DNA of 48,612 nucleotides from Candidatus Altimarinota bacterium. Its GTDB lineage: Bacteria > Patescibacteriota > Gracilibacteria > BD1-5 > UBA2023. The DNA lies in contig JANQGT010000014.1 in the NCBI GenBank assembly GCA_028277205.1, forward strand, positions 1 through 48,612. The letters run 5' to 3'. The translations under genes were made by a program, and so were the position numbers. Below the pieces are notes generated by a model, which worked only from the letters and a program-made list of their open reading frames with translations, ran no database searches and was not told where the DNA came from. Positions 36,369 to 47,176 of the stretch are shown piece by piece (the stretch's first letter is position 1; each line of letters opens with the position of its first letter).

Positions 36369-38711
36369 CTATCTCGTCAGCGACTGCGTCGGCAGCACAG
36401 TCGCGCCATCACCGAGATGCTGCTCGTTTGTATAGTCGTCGGAGTCCGGACCGTGCGCAGAGGACATCCGATCCGACCAGATGACGCTCGCCTGTGGTAT
36501 ATCGTCCACGCTCGTCGGGAGCGGATCTATATCCTCCGGTGATGCCGTGATGAGTGCGGTGCCGGCGAGACGGGGAATATCGACGACGAGAAAATCATTA
36601 TCCCGGATGCGCTCGGTGCGCGCTCGCAGGGTAAATACGGTCTCATCAGAGATCGTATACCCCGACGAAATGTCGGCGACGAGATAGTTTTGCGAGTCCG
36701 AGTGCAGGGCATAGAGTCGCAGATTCGCCGAGGCGGTGAGATCGACACCGTTTGCGATCAGACGAAACGAGTCGAGTATTCCTCCGTTCGCTCATGAAAA
36801 ACTCGCTCGAGCCGGCACACCGGAAGAATCGTACGAGGCATTGACGAGTGCGCTATCGTCGAGCTCGCCGCGAATACGAAAGACGATCCGGCGAATGGTC
36901 GTCCCGCCTCCCGAGAGCGAGTCAATGCGAAACCGGAAAATGTCCTGATCTCCGGGAATGAGCGTGCCCGAGACGGGATTTGGGACGCTCATAAATGGAA
37001 TGTCCGCGCGTAAAACTTTTTGCGTAAACAGCGAATCGGAGAGCGAGATCATACCGGCGGACGCCTCATCCAGACGAAATGAAACATCCCGGCGAACACG
37101 CGAGGCAGCTCACTCGAGCACGAGTCGGTGCAGCAGGAAATTGAGCGTTTGTCCCGACAGATCATTGTCGGATGTCGGACGGCGCACTTTCGCGCGCAGA
37201 CGTATGGAGTTGATACCGGGTTCGAGCGTGACGTCGGTATTGGCGATCGCGCCATTTGAAAACGGCTCTCCATCATCACTGCGATCCGAGGCGGCGATAC
37301 GATACAGGAGTCCGCTCTGATACTCTAGAAACGCAAGCGGCTCGTAGTCGCTCGCATCGGCAGCGCGGATCTCGATGACGGCATCCTCTATGGGGATGGA
37401 GCTCTGATCGATCACGTAGTCGCCGGGAGACCCGAGCTGTTTATAGGCTCAGACGTCGCCCGTCGCAGCGATGGCGGGGACAAATCCGGTCGTGCGATCG
37501 AGTACGGTCGATCCGGAGAGCGTCGCGATATTCGCAAAAGAAATCCCCCGGACAAAGAACGGCTCTCCCGACACCTGGATCTGCAGCGTCCCGAGCGTCT
37601 CGTAGGTTCGCTCGTCCACGATTTGAAAATTTGGCTCGTCCGACTCCTGTCCGGAGATATCCACCGTATCGTCGTCCTGGTCATCCGTCTCATCGTCCGT
37701 ATCGGCGACTGCCTGACCCTCGTCGTCTCACTCGATTTCGACCGATGTATCAGTATCCCGCATGTCCTCGGCGGCGGCGAGCCGCAGATCCGAGAGCGAG
37801 AGAAAATACAGATACAAAAGGTAGGCGGCACCGATATCCGCGGTATAGCGCGCATCATCAAATTCGCGACTGACGAGTGCACGCCACGTGACGCCTACAG
37901 CTGTCTCGCCGTCCACCGACGAGAGTCCCGTAGCGTCTACGCTTTTCGGATAGAGATTATTTGCCTCGGCGTAGGAATGCAGTGGGAAAAAATCAGCATT
38001 CGCACCAAGTGATAACAGCTCATCGACCGACACCAAAAGCTCGCTCTGCGTCAGAGGACTGCGGGGAGTATCGGCATCGACAGTGGAGAGAGGCGTCATG
38101 TCAAATCCCGGTGCTTTCTGAGACAGGCGCTCCAGAAACTCGTGATACACGCCCTCTCGCATGAGCGTGGTGTCCAGCATGCGAGCAAACTCTATATCGT
38201 CCTCGGCAACGACATGATCTATGAGATGCGCCCGGATATGATCGGACGTACGGACGCTCCGGTACACTTCCCGCGCCGAAAAGAGCATTTTCACTCCCCG
38301 AGAAAACAGCTCGATATACCGCATGCCGCTCTCGCGATCGCCGCGGGCGACACTCGTATCGAGGCGTTCGAGGATCGCTATGAGCGCGCGTATTCCCTCG
38401 TCATGAGCCAGCAGATACATCTCGCGGCGGGCTCGCTCGTCCTCGTCGAGGATCGAGCGCTCGATCGAGCTGGGCAGTACCTGATCGATGGCATCCTGTC
38501 GCATATCGAGAAGCTTTTCAGCGAGATCGGCAAGCCGAGGATGGGCGATCTCCGAGGCTTCGGGGATTTCCTCGGAGAGCGTCTCGGAAAGCTCGATATT
38601 CTGAGGAAACGTCCGAGGAAGTGTGCGCGCAAAGACGGCAGGCGTCACGACTCCCGACACCCCCGTCGTGATGATGAGAATGACGGGAAAGATACGTTTT
38701 GACTCAAACAT
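36369..38711 (-). CDS. Large secreted/surface protein
   Basis: 780 residues, joined across four UGAs (37728-37730, 37449-37451, 37110-37112, 36792-36794). A signal peptide is clear: MFESK-R, a hydrophobic core IFPVILIITTGVSGVV and a cleavage-like AVFA-R. The first ~300 residues are helical (LADLAEKLLDMRQDAIDQVL, GIRALIAILERLDTSVARGD). An acidic Asp-rich linker follows near residues 325-360, then a long beta-rich part with adhesin-like strands (VSGEPFFVRGISFANIATL, NSIRLRAKVRRPTSDNDLSG, GTTIRRIVFRIRGELDDSA). No LPXTG motif or terminal membrane helix was seen. I recognise no family; a cell-surface or attachment role is inferred only from secretion and composition. Confidence 0.75.
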
Positions 38712-38844
38712 GCGATAACGAAAAAAAGGCTAAACACGAGTATACCCCGACAGGATAAAATGTCCATGAAAGAATCGTGAAGTTTTTTGCGTTTACAGTC
38801 CGGGTTTGCTATACTACTGGAGAAAAGACTTTGTATCACCGTCG

Positions 38845-39624
38845 ATGATCATCTCTACGGGAAGCCTCGCGGGCTACGGACTCCATCACGCTTTTTCCCT
38901 CGTGCGGGATGCGGGATTTCACATGGTAAATCTGGATATCGATCCCGCAAACCATGACACGCTCGATGCCGGATATACGACGCGCATCGCCGAGGAATGC
39001 GGCGTCTGCATCGAGAGCGTCACAGCTCCCGAGCGCGGGATGAGCGTGGAGTTGTTTGAGCGTATCGAGTCGTGTGTCGAAGCCCTGGGGGTGAAACATA
39101 TCACGTATTTTCCTCCCACCCGATTTGAAAAAGACATCGAGTGGTTTACGCTGCGCCTCCCGGAGACCGCCAAAAAAAAGCGCAAGACACCCCTCCGCGC
39201 CGTGGCAAACGTCGAGCCGAAAACGGTATTTTTCGTCATCCCGGAGTATCGCGATGCCACCCTCCAGGCGATCAAAAAAACGACAGGGGCGACCGTACTG
39301 GACGTCTCGCGCGTGGATCCCGAGAGCGGCATTGATCTTTTGAAGTCATCGTCCCTGCTTTGAAAAACCGTCAAGCAGGTCTATCTGTCCGACCGCTCGG
39401 GCGCGAAAACCGGCATATTTCCCGGAGCGGGCGAGGCGCCGCTCGAGAGTCTACTGATAAAAATGCGCGATGCCGGCTATGCGGGACAGTTTGTCCTGCG
39501 TGTCAGTCCGAGCGAGCTTTCGGCGGGAAAATCCGACGAAGCGGTGATAGCGCGCCTGCAGGAGGCTCGGGCATTTTGGGAGCGGTATTTTCAGCAAACG
39601 AAAGAAACAACCGGCGATCAGTAA
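38845..39624 (+). CDS. TIM-barrel sugar-phosphate isomerase/epimerase-like protein
   Basis: 259 residues of the xylose-isomerase-like TIM-barrel superfamily. Seen: LAGYGLHHAFSLVRDAGFHM (strand 1/helix 1), VNLDIDPANHDTLDAG, CVEALGVKHITYFPPTRFEK, AVANVEPKTVFFVIPEYRDA, a VLDVSRVDPESGIDLLKSSS strand, KQVYLSDRSGAKTGIFPGAG and FVLRVSPSELSAGKSDEAVI. The E-D-H-E metal set of classical members is only partly visible, so the catalytic activity is uncertain. UGA 39361-39363 is Gly. Stop TAA. Confidence 0.68.
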
Positions 39625-39717
39625 ACTCCCTCCTGTTTAGGAGACAGGGGGCTTTTATCGCCCTGCGGGCGAGTTTCAAACTATGTCCGTCCTCACTATG
39701 GTTCGGATACCCTCCAT

Positions 39718-39743
39718 CTATCGGTTAGTAAACCGGTAGCTTT
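39718..39743 (+). terminator. Intrinsic terminator after the TIM-barrel gene
   Basis: CTATCGGTT (39718-39726), loop AGTA, AACCGGTAG (39731-39739), then CTTTT. Nine pairs with one G-T wobble. A second hairpin (TCGCCC-TGC-GGGCGA) and a CTCC/GGAG hairpin lie between it and the stop codon. Confidence 0.55.
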
Positions 39744-39840
39744 TCGGGGGAATTTATAATCGGGGAATCGGGAAAAATTCGCATTTCTTGAAAATTCTCT
39801 CGGGCTTGCAACACGAGTTTTCGCATTGAAATATCCATAC

Positions 39841-39966
39841 CTCTCAGACGTGACGACACTCCAAAGGATACGCCCGATGGACACACTGCCACGATACAGC
39901 ATACTCTGCGGAACACGTCAGAGAGTTTCGAAAGACACGCCCGATGATACACTGCCATGATACAGC
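39841..39966. repeat. Tandem ~66-base intergenic repeat with long-range stem
   Basis: Two degenerate copies (CGCCCGATG at 39871 and 39938; CACTGCCAxGATACAGC at the ends of both). CTCTCAGACGTG (39841-39852) and CACGTCAGAGAG (39915-39926) form an 11-of-12 inverted repeat around the first copy. It lies downstream of the EGF-like gene (minus strand). A 37-codon minus-strand frame (39838 to 39725, MDISMRKLVLQARENF...) sits beside it but overlaps the terminator and is doubtful. No other gene is seen in the 368-base gap. Confidence 0.5.
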
Positions 39967-39992
39967 TAAAAATGGCATTATCACAGTACGCT

Positions 39993-40817
39993 CTACGGTC
40001 TGAGCATCTCGATTTTTTGTAAAATCCGATCTCGAAAATAGGTGTATACATCTCGTTTGAGTGCGCTGTCGGTCGTCTCGATGCGCTCGTCGGCACGCTC
40101 CGCCACTTGCGTCAAAAGCGCAATTTGCTCGTATCTCGGACGACTGCCGATGATGACCAGGTAGCGATCGATGAGGCGATCCACCCGTTCGTAGAGGACG
40201 AGGCTCACCTCCGTCTCGGCGGGGACGGGCTGGATGGGCTTTGGCATGCATCGCGTCTCCGAGAGATTGAGGGCGTACCCGGCTTTGCAGGCGCACGCAC
40301 CCGTCCGGGGATCGAGCCAGCTATTTACTCCGAAGCGATCGGCGCACGTCATGCAGGCATACCCTCCGCGATCGGTCGGCGCGAGCTCGGAGTCGCGACA
40401 GGCACACCCGTCTATATCCGCATCATAAAAGCTCTCGGTACCGTAGTGACGCTCGCAGTAGTTTTGCGCGCGCACGCACCGGCTCAGTCCGTCGCTGCGA
40501 TCATCCAGGATAAAGCCCTCACCGCAGAGACATCGCTCCGTCTCATCATCGTAGTACGCATGATCACCGAGCGCCGAACGGCATCCTTCTTCGGCGGGGA
40601 CGCAGCGCTTCAGGCGTACGGGCGTATCGTCGTAGTAGAGCGTGCGAAATCCAAATACAAATCCCTCACGACACCCGCAGGAGGAAAATCCCTTTGCGAT
40701 CGCGTCATTGCCATAGAGATTGCGACACTCGTCATCGGTATACGCCGAGACGGATACGACGCCAAAGAAAAAAAACACCGCAAGACTTCACACCGCTCGA
40801 AGCACCGAAACACGCAT
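39993..40817 (-). CDS. Secreted Cys-rich (EGF-like) protein
   Basis: 274 residues. Signal peptide MRVSVLRAVGSLAVFFFFG, with UGA (40788-40790) coding the Gly, and a VSA-like cleavage site before YTDDEC. About six Cys-rich modules of EGF/tubulin-like spacing follow (CGCREGFVFG, CLCGEGFILDDRSDGLSRC, CACRDSELAPTD, CMTCADRF, CACKAGYALNLSETRC). A helical C-terminus comes last (LVLYERVDRLIDRYLVIIG, VAERADERIETTDSALKRD). Secreted EGF-like proteins in CPR bacteria are usually attributed to host or surface contact; that is inference here. ATG 40817 is chosen because it restores the signal peptide. Stop TAG. Confidence 0.78.
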
Positions 40818-41002
40818 ACGAATACGAAAAAGGCAAAGAGAAATTATAGGGGAGAAATAGCCGATTGCAAACGAAAGCGCGAAAAAAGTCAGCAAAAAAA
40901 TTTGACTCTATATGGTGTCGGATTATAAAAAGAAATACAAGATATGGTAGAAATGCTGCCAATCTTGTGCGACTTTTTTCTGTCTCTTATCCGATTTTTT
41001 CT

Positions 41003-43633
41003 ATGAGCGTATCCGAGGTCAAAAAGCGAAATGGAGAGGTCGTCCCCTTTGACCGGGAGCGCATCGAGCGCGCTATCGAAAAAGCGTTTGATGCGGTCAG
41101 CGACACCAATAAAGATATCATTCCCGTCGTCACGGACTTTGTCATAAAGGACGTCGATCACGTCTTTGACGAAATATTCGTCAATCGAGTGCCCGGTGTC
41201 GAGGACATCCAGGACATCGTGGAGCGAAATCTCGTCAAATTTAATAAATACGAAGTCGCCAAACACTACATCCTCTACCGCGAAAAGCGCAAAGAGGAGC
41301 GCGCCGAAAAGCAAGAAAAGCTCGTCAAAAAATTTGAAAAAAACGCGCTCAAGGTCACAAAAGCGGATGGATCAAAAGAGGTATTTGACATAGAAAAAAT
41401 CTATGCGCTGTATGAGCGTGCCGCCGAGGGCTACGAGGACGTTTGTTCGTTTGAGGAGCTCATGGAGGCATTCAAAAAAAATCTCGTGGAAAATATCAAA
41501 ACACGAGACATTTTGCGTCTGCTCGTAAAGACGTGTCTGGATCTCATCACGGTGGAAAACATCGCCTGGCAGGAGCTTGCCGCGCGGTTTCAGCTTTTTG
41601 ACCTGTACAAACAAGCAACGCGAAATCGCAGCATCACGCATGCCGAGATCTACACCCCCGACGCCTATCGGGCGCTCATGGACACCTATATCGAGGAGGG
41701 GCTCTACTACCGGGATTTTTACCAGTACTACAGCGAGGACGACATCCGAAAAGCGGGCGAACATCTTCGTATCCAGACCGACATGGAGTATACGTATACG
41801 ACGATCCTGTCCCTGCACAAGCGCTATCTCCTCAATCCAAACAAATTTGTCCGCGAGCTCCCGCAGGAGGCGTACATGAGCGCGGCGTTGTTTTTGGCGA
41901 TCCCGGAGCCGGCGGAGCGGCGTCTGGAGTTTGCATTTCGCATCTACGATGCCTGCTCGCAGCAAAAAATCTCCCTGCCCACCCCGACATTTCTGAATGC
42001 CCGGACAAACTACCACCAGCTCTCGAGCTGTTTCAAAATCAGCGTGGACGACGATCTGCGAGGCATCTATCATGCCGTGGAAAATATGGCGCAGGTCTCG
42101 AAATTCGGCGGAGGACTCGGCATCTACATGGGAAATGTCCGCTCTCGCGGCGCCTCCATCCGCTACGCGAAAGGAGCATCCGGCGGTGTGACACCCTGGA
42201 TCAAAGTCATAAACGATACCGCCGTCGCCGTCAATCAGCTCGGCTCACGCATCGGTGCGATCTCTGTCACACTCGACGCCTGGCATCGCGACATCTACGA
42301 CTACCTGGATCTGCAGACGGAGACCGGTGACATTCGCGCAAAATCATTTGATATTTTCCCGTCAATGAGCGTCCCGGACATTTTCATGCGGCGGGTGCGC
42401 GATGATGGCGACTGGACGCTTTTTGATCCGCACGAGATAAAAAAAGTCTACGGCTACGGGCTGCAGGACAAATTTTGCGAAGAGTTTGAGGCGGAGTATG
42501 AAGCCATGGAGCAGGACGAGAGACTGGAGCTCAGGACCGTCGTAAAGGCAAAAGATCTCTTCAAAAAATTTCTCAAAGCTACCGTCGAAACCGGTATGCC
42601 CTACGTATTTTTCCGGGATACGGTCAATCGCCTCAATCCAAACCGGCACACCGGAAATATCTACTCCACCCAGCTTTGTACCGAGATCGCGCAAAATATG
42701 AGTCCGACCCGGTTTATCGAGGAGACGATCGAGGACGGAAAGATCGTACTCCGGTACGACCCAGGAGATCTCGTCACGTGCAATCTCGCCTCTATCAATG
42801 TCGCAAAAGTCCACGATCCGAAAACCATCGACGACATCCTGGAGGTGGCGATGCACATCGTGGACAATGTCATTGATCTCAACTACTACGCGATCAAGGA
42901 AGCGGAGCATACCTCCATGCGCTACCGATCGGTCGGTATCGGCTACCTGGGTATGGCAGAGCACCTGGCTACAAACGGATACGCCTACGACTCCGCCGAG
43001 GCACGCGAGTATGTCCGAAATCTCTTTGAGCGGTATGCGCTCGCCACCTACCGGGCATCGGTAGATCTGGCAAAAGAGCGCTGACACTATCAGCTCTACG
43101 ACGGCAGCGACTACTCTCGGGGGATGCTGCTCGGACGCACCGAAGAAGACTTTGTAAAAGAAGCGCAAGACAAGGAATGTGCCAAGCGATGGAAAGATAT
43201 CTTTTCGGATATGCAGCAGTACGGCGTACGATTTTCCTATCACACCGCCCCCGCTCCAAATACCTCCACGGCATGACTCGTGGGCACGACCGCAGCACTT
43301 TTGCCGATTTATAAGAAGTACTTTGTAGAGACCAATCTCTCCTCCCCCACCGTCCGCGTCGCCCCGCGCCTCGATGCTTCGAATTTCTGGCTGTACAAAG
43401 AATACGTCCACATGGACATGAACGACGTCATCGATATGATGTCCGTGATCTACCGCTGGGTCGATCAGGCGATCAGCTTTGAGTGGATGATCGATCCGTC
43501 GCGCGTCAGTCCGCAGATGCTGTATGGCTACTATTTCAAGGCGTGGGAGCAAGGCATCAAGACCGTCTACTATGTGCGGTCGCTCTCGGGGGAGGCGGAG
43601 AGCAAGGATAATTGTGTGAGTTGTAGTGGGTAA
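41003..43633 (+). CDS. nrdA: Ribonucleotide reductase class I, large subunit, two ATP-cones
   Basis: 876 residues. It reduces ribonucleoside diphosphates to deoxy forms. Two ATP-cone domains are seen, about residues 1-95 (VKKRNGEVVPFDRERIERAI) and 115-205 (VTKADGSKEVFDIEKIYALY), each with the cone's K-R/A-x-G-x-x-x-x-F/D pattern. The catalytic barrel follows: LPTPTFLNARTNYHQLSSCF, GGGLGIYMGNVRSRGASI, the thiyl Cys in STQLCTEIAQNMS, the redox partner Cys in GDLVTCNLASINV, and NTSTAGLVGTTAALLPIYKK. The C-terminal CVSC redox pair is the last motif. UGA at 43082-43084 and 43274-43276 are Gly. TAA overlaps the next ATG by one base. Confidence 0.97.
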
Positions 43634-44226
43634 TGACTAAACTAATAATGAGTATGGAACAGGTAATATCGGCACTTGTTGGAGGAGCTCTTTGATTAAC
43701 ATCGGCGCTAGTTTGATCTTATTTTCAACACTACTTGGCTACCAGAAACAATAAGCTTATAGAAATTACAATTATCAACGCACCAGTTTCAAGAAGCTGA
43801 GTCCCACTCGATAAGATATTGGTTTTGATTAAAAACATAGGCAGGACAACAGTGCTAACAACTGACTTTGCTGAAAGTTTAATACTTATATTTCCAGAAA
43901 AACGTTTTAGTACCAGGAAGCAATTCCTGGAAAGATTTCCTGATGAAATTTTTTACTGGGATGTAATAGAGCATCAGGGAGATAACTGATGTATTTTTGA
44001 AAAAAATTACAAAGAACACGAAGCATTACGACACAATATTACAATATCTTCTAAACCAAATTTTATTGAGATATTTCCTTTCTCACTCATACCAGGGAAA
44101 GCATACACTGTAAGTATTGCAAATCATAATATGAAAATGAATGAAAATGAATTGGATATAAAGTGGTGCTTTTCTGAAATTCCTGAGAAAGGAAATATCC
44201 ATCGTATACATATTAATAATATATAG
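43633..44226 (+). CDS. AT-rich unknown protein inserted between nrdA and nrdB
   Basis: 197 residues; four UGAs. One N-terminal hydrophobic segment (VISALVGGALGLTSALVGSY), a connecting QHYLATRNNKL helix, then a beta-rich soluble part (LIEITIINAPVSRSGVPLDK, ILVLIKNIGRTTVLTTDFAE, NFIEIFPFSLIPGKAYTVSI). No family recognised; the membrane-anchor-plus-beta-domain layout recalls small accessory proteins of mobile or defence regions, but nothing specific supports that. The base composition is far more AT-rich than nrdA or nrdB, suggesting recent gain, yet the gene already uses UGA as Gly. Start is coupled to nrdA (TAATG); internal Mets near codons 6 and 8 are alternatives. Confidence 0.7.
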
Positions 44227-44246
44227 TCTAATAATCTCTCTCCCCC

Positions 44247-45320
44247 ATGTCCCCACAAACCACCCCCCACAACCCCCAAGACGAGGCTATGATGCCGTCG
44301 CTCATATTCAACGAGTATGGACGAGATGACGTCTCAAATCGCTCGATCATCAAGGGAAATACGACCGGTCTTTTCAATCTGAATGCGGTCAAATACTCCT
44401 GGGCAAAGAGCATGTACCAGGTGATGATCGGAAACTTTTGGGTACCGGAAAAGGTCTCCGGACTCAAAGACGATGCGCGCATGTTTCGCGAGATGCTGAC
44501 TCCCGCCGAGCAGCGCGCGTACAAAGGCGTGATTTCCTTTCTCACGTTTCTGGACTCCATCCAGACCGTCAATCTCCCCCACCTCTCCGACTATATCACG
44601 AGCCCCGAGGTCAATCTCATCCTCTCCATCCAGGCGTACCAGGAGGCGATCCACTCGCAGAGCTACGCCACCATCATCGAGAGCGTCGTCGATTCGGACG
44701 AGCGCGACGATATCTACTATTTTTGGCGGGAGGACCCGGTATTGCTCAAGCGAAACCGGTACATCGGACAGATCTATCAGGACTTTTTGGATGAGAGCTC
44801 AGACGCCAATTTTTTCCGTGCGATGGTGGCAAACTATCTGCTGGAGGGGCTGTATTTTTACAATGGCTTTGCACTCTTCGACACATTCGTCGATGCTCTG
44901 AAAATGCCCGCGACCGGACGCATGATCGCCTACATCCGCCGGGACGAGCTCACACACGTCGTTATTTTTTCAAATATCATCAAGGAAATCCGAAAAGAAT
45001 TTCCGGAAATGTACGATGAAAAACTCATCCACGAAATGTTTGAGGAGGCGGTGCGCCAGGAAATCGCGTGGGGACATCACATCCTGGGCGATGATATCGT
45101 CGGTATCAGCCGAGAGACGACGACCGACTACACGCGGTGGCTGGCAAACGAGCGACTGGAGCGGCTCGGTGTCGCGCCTCTCTACCCCGACACGATCGTC
45201 AATCCGTACAAACATCTCGAGCGCCTGCAGGACCCGAATACCGACCGGGGAAATTTCTTTGAGAGTACGGTCATAAACTATACGCAGTCGTCGAGTTTGA
45301 AAGGCAGCTGGGATTTTTAA
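44247..45320 (+). CDS. nrdB: Ribonucleotide reductase class I, small (radical) subunit
   Basis: 357 residues. The di-iron and tyrosyl-radical centre is complete: D103 (FLDSIQ), E133 and H136 (QEAIHSQSY), radical Tyr Y140, E200 (YLLEGLYF), E234 and H237 (RDELTHV), in the spacing seen for class Ia/Ib proteins. C-terminus TQSSSLKGSWDF would bind the NrdA groove. No UGA. A 20-base gap after the AT-rich gene, so nrdA, that gene and nrdB may be one transcript. Stop TAA. Confidence 0.96.
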   Translation: MSPQTTPHNPQDEAMMPSLIFNEYGRDDVSNRSIIKGNTTGLFNLNAVKYSWAKSMYQVMIGNFWVPEKVSGLKDDARMFREMLTPAEQRAYKGVISFLTFLDSIQTVNLPHLSDYITSPEVNLILSIQAYQEAIHSQSYATIIESVVDSDERDDIYYFWREDPVLLKRNRYIGQIYQDFLDESSDANFFRAMVANYLLEGLYFYNGFALFDTFVDALKMPATGRMIAYIRRDELTHVVIFSNIIKEIRKEFPEMYDEKLIHEMFEEAVRQEIAWGHHILGDDIVGISRETTTDYTRWLANERLERLGVAPLYPDTIVNPYKHLERLQDPNTDRGNFFESTVINYTQSSSLKGSWDF

Positions 45321-45487
45321 AGAAATTCATACAAAATCTCACTATTCGTGATGCGATCACAGTTGATATCAATCAAGTTGTCAAATTATTGCTACAAATT
45401 GATACATTGCATCACGAATCTATACCTGAATATCTTCAAGAGTCTTTACTTCTAAAGTACACTCAGACGTATAAAGAGTGTCTATAA
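45320..45487 (+). pseudogene. Remnant of a GNAT acetyltransferase N-terminus
   Basis: An open frame overlapping the last base of the nrdB stop reads KKFIQNLTIRDAITVDINQV, then VKLLLQIDTLHHESIPEYLQ and ESLLLKYTQTYKECL, ending TAA. The 'IRDA...DI..VVKLL..ID.LH' layout is like the first strand and helix of GNAT N-acetyltransferases. There is no start codon at the right place and no later motif A, so it looks truncated. AT-rich. The rest of the gap to 45747 holds no gene; it has an inverted repeat (GTAAGTC / GACTTAC) within CCTGTCG direct repeats near 45580-45650. Confidence 0.4.
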
Positions 45488-45747
45488 ACGCGAACATCGT
45501 ACAAGCGTTTGAATATTGTGTTTTTGGCATTGGTGTAGGCGTAGTAGATATACTATAGCGACAAAAGGATATAAGAAAAAGCCTGTCGAATAGCCGAGTA
45601 AGTCACGTACAAAAGCAATATACACCTGTCGGACTTACCGTTTAGACTCTCAATAGCGAGGCAAAGTCTTTACCAATCGCTTGGATATATCTCGATTTAC
45701 TCGTGACATCGAAAGTGTTATTATCATCAGAATCATACTAAGCAGAT

Positions 45748-46113
45748 TTACTCCCGATACGTATAGTACACATCCCCCACCACCAGAAACTCGCGATCCT
45801 CGGCGACCTGCATCGCGCGCATATGCTCGTGCGATCCGACAGAGTCCAGCGACTCGATCTCCGCGATTTTGATAGACAGGAGATTTTCCTCGTGCCGGAG
45901 GGTCTGACGCTCGATCTCCAGATTTCGTATCTCGTATCATTTCGTCGCGTTGGTATTCAGCGACCAGACGTAGTAGACGCCCAGCAGTCCGATGAGAATG
46001 AGGCAGAGGATATACGTCTGTGTGAATGTGAGCATGAAATGCTCGCGCGCGGTTTTTCGATCCGAGCAAAACGGAGTACGAGATTTTTTCAGGACGAGTA
46101 CCTGCGCGTGCAT
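45748..46113 (-). CDS. ftsL: FtsL-like division protein
   Basis: 121 residues. A basic cytoplasmic start, one membrane span (TYILCLILIGLLGVYYVWSL, about residues 33-52), then a coiled-coil-like periplasmic part (EIRNLEIERQTLRHEENLLS, IKIAEIESLDSVGSH). This topology and its position directly after rsmH (13 bases) fit FtsL, which bridges FtsB/FtsQ in the divisome; sequence identity is low by nature in this family. One UGA (near 45935) is Gly. Stop TAA. Confidence 0.62.
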
Positions 46114-46126
46114 AGGCTTTGGCGGA

Positions 46127-47176
46127 TTAGGAAGCGTCGGTGCGTTTTTCGATGATCCGGAGTTTCGCGCTGCGAGCCCGGGGATTTGCTGCGATCTCCC
46201 GGTCTTTCGGGACGATGGGCTTTGTATTTACCCGGGAAAACCGGGCGCGACGGACGGTCTGCCCGGTCAGCTCGTCGCGCTCATCCGTCGTATATCGGGA
46301 AAAAAGCTGCTTGACGAGGCGATCCTCCACGGAGTGAAATGATATGACGGCGATCCGACCGCCGGGCGCAAGCAGTGAAAGCGCCTTTTCGAGAGAGGTC
46401 GCGACCGCATCCAGCTCGTCATTCACGGCGATGCGTATCGCCTGAAAAACCCGGGTCGGACTCTTCGGATCCCGGGATATCTGCGTGACAGTCCGGTACA
46501 GATCGTCAGTGGTCTGGATGTCTCCCCGGGCAAAAGCCGCGAGAATGGCGCGAGCCATCCGATACGGATGCGACTCCTCTCCATAGCGGGCGAGTGCCGT
46601 GGCGAGCGTGTCGATCTCCTGACTGCGAAGCCACTGTGATGCAGTCGGGCGCGCGCCCGTCCGGTCAAATCGCATATCGAGCGGACCGGTTTTTCGATGG
46701 GAAAATCCGCGCGCGCCATCATCGAGATGGGCGCTGCTCACACCCAGATCATAGCACATATGCGTGATTTCTGTGATGTCAATGTCTGCAAGGTGCGCAT
46801 CAATATCGGCAAACGAGCCGCGAATACAGTGAATATTCGCACGATTTTCAGCGGGGATGGTCTGTGATGATTCTGTGAGCGAGTATCGTGCCGCCTCAAA
46901 ATTTTGCATATCAAGCTCGATCCCGACGAGCGTATCTCATGCGCCGAGATGACGGAGAAATTCGCACGAATGTCCACCGAGTCCGAGCGTCGCATCCACC
47001 ACCGTTTTTGGCTCTGTAAAGGCATCGAGCGCCAACCCCGAGACGACCTCCGACATGAGTACGGGAGTATGATGAAAGACTCTTGCATTTGCATTTTCGA
47101 GCACTCGACTGTGGAGAAAATGTGGAAAACTTTTGAAAATACCCTCACGGGCATTCTCAAAGTATCGGTTTTTCAT
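46127..47176 (-). CDS. rsmH: 16S rRNA (cytosine-1402-N4)-methyltransferase
   Basis: 349 residues including a possibly over-long N-terminus. Methylates C1402 in the P-site region. Motifs: FHHTPVLMSEVVSGLAL, TVVDATLGLGGHSCEFLRHL (SAM site), GDTLVGIELD, YDLGVSSAHLDDGARGFSHR, GPLDMRFDRT, FQAIRIAVNDELDAV and GGRIAVISFHSVEDRLVKQ. UGA 46937-46939 is the Gly after HLGA. ATG 47176 lies in an 8-base-pair inverted repeat; an internal GTG about 23 codons later, nearer the conserved HHTPVL, is an alternative start. Stop TAA. Upstream of ftsL, canonical dcw order. Confidence 0.94.

Noticed and set aside
45488-45747. tRNA or small gene in the gap after the GNAT remnant
   Set aside because: No cloverleaf could be drawn; the inverted repeat GTAAGTC/GACTTAC has no T-run or acceptor-like context. 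A 33-codon minus frame is too short and unsupported.
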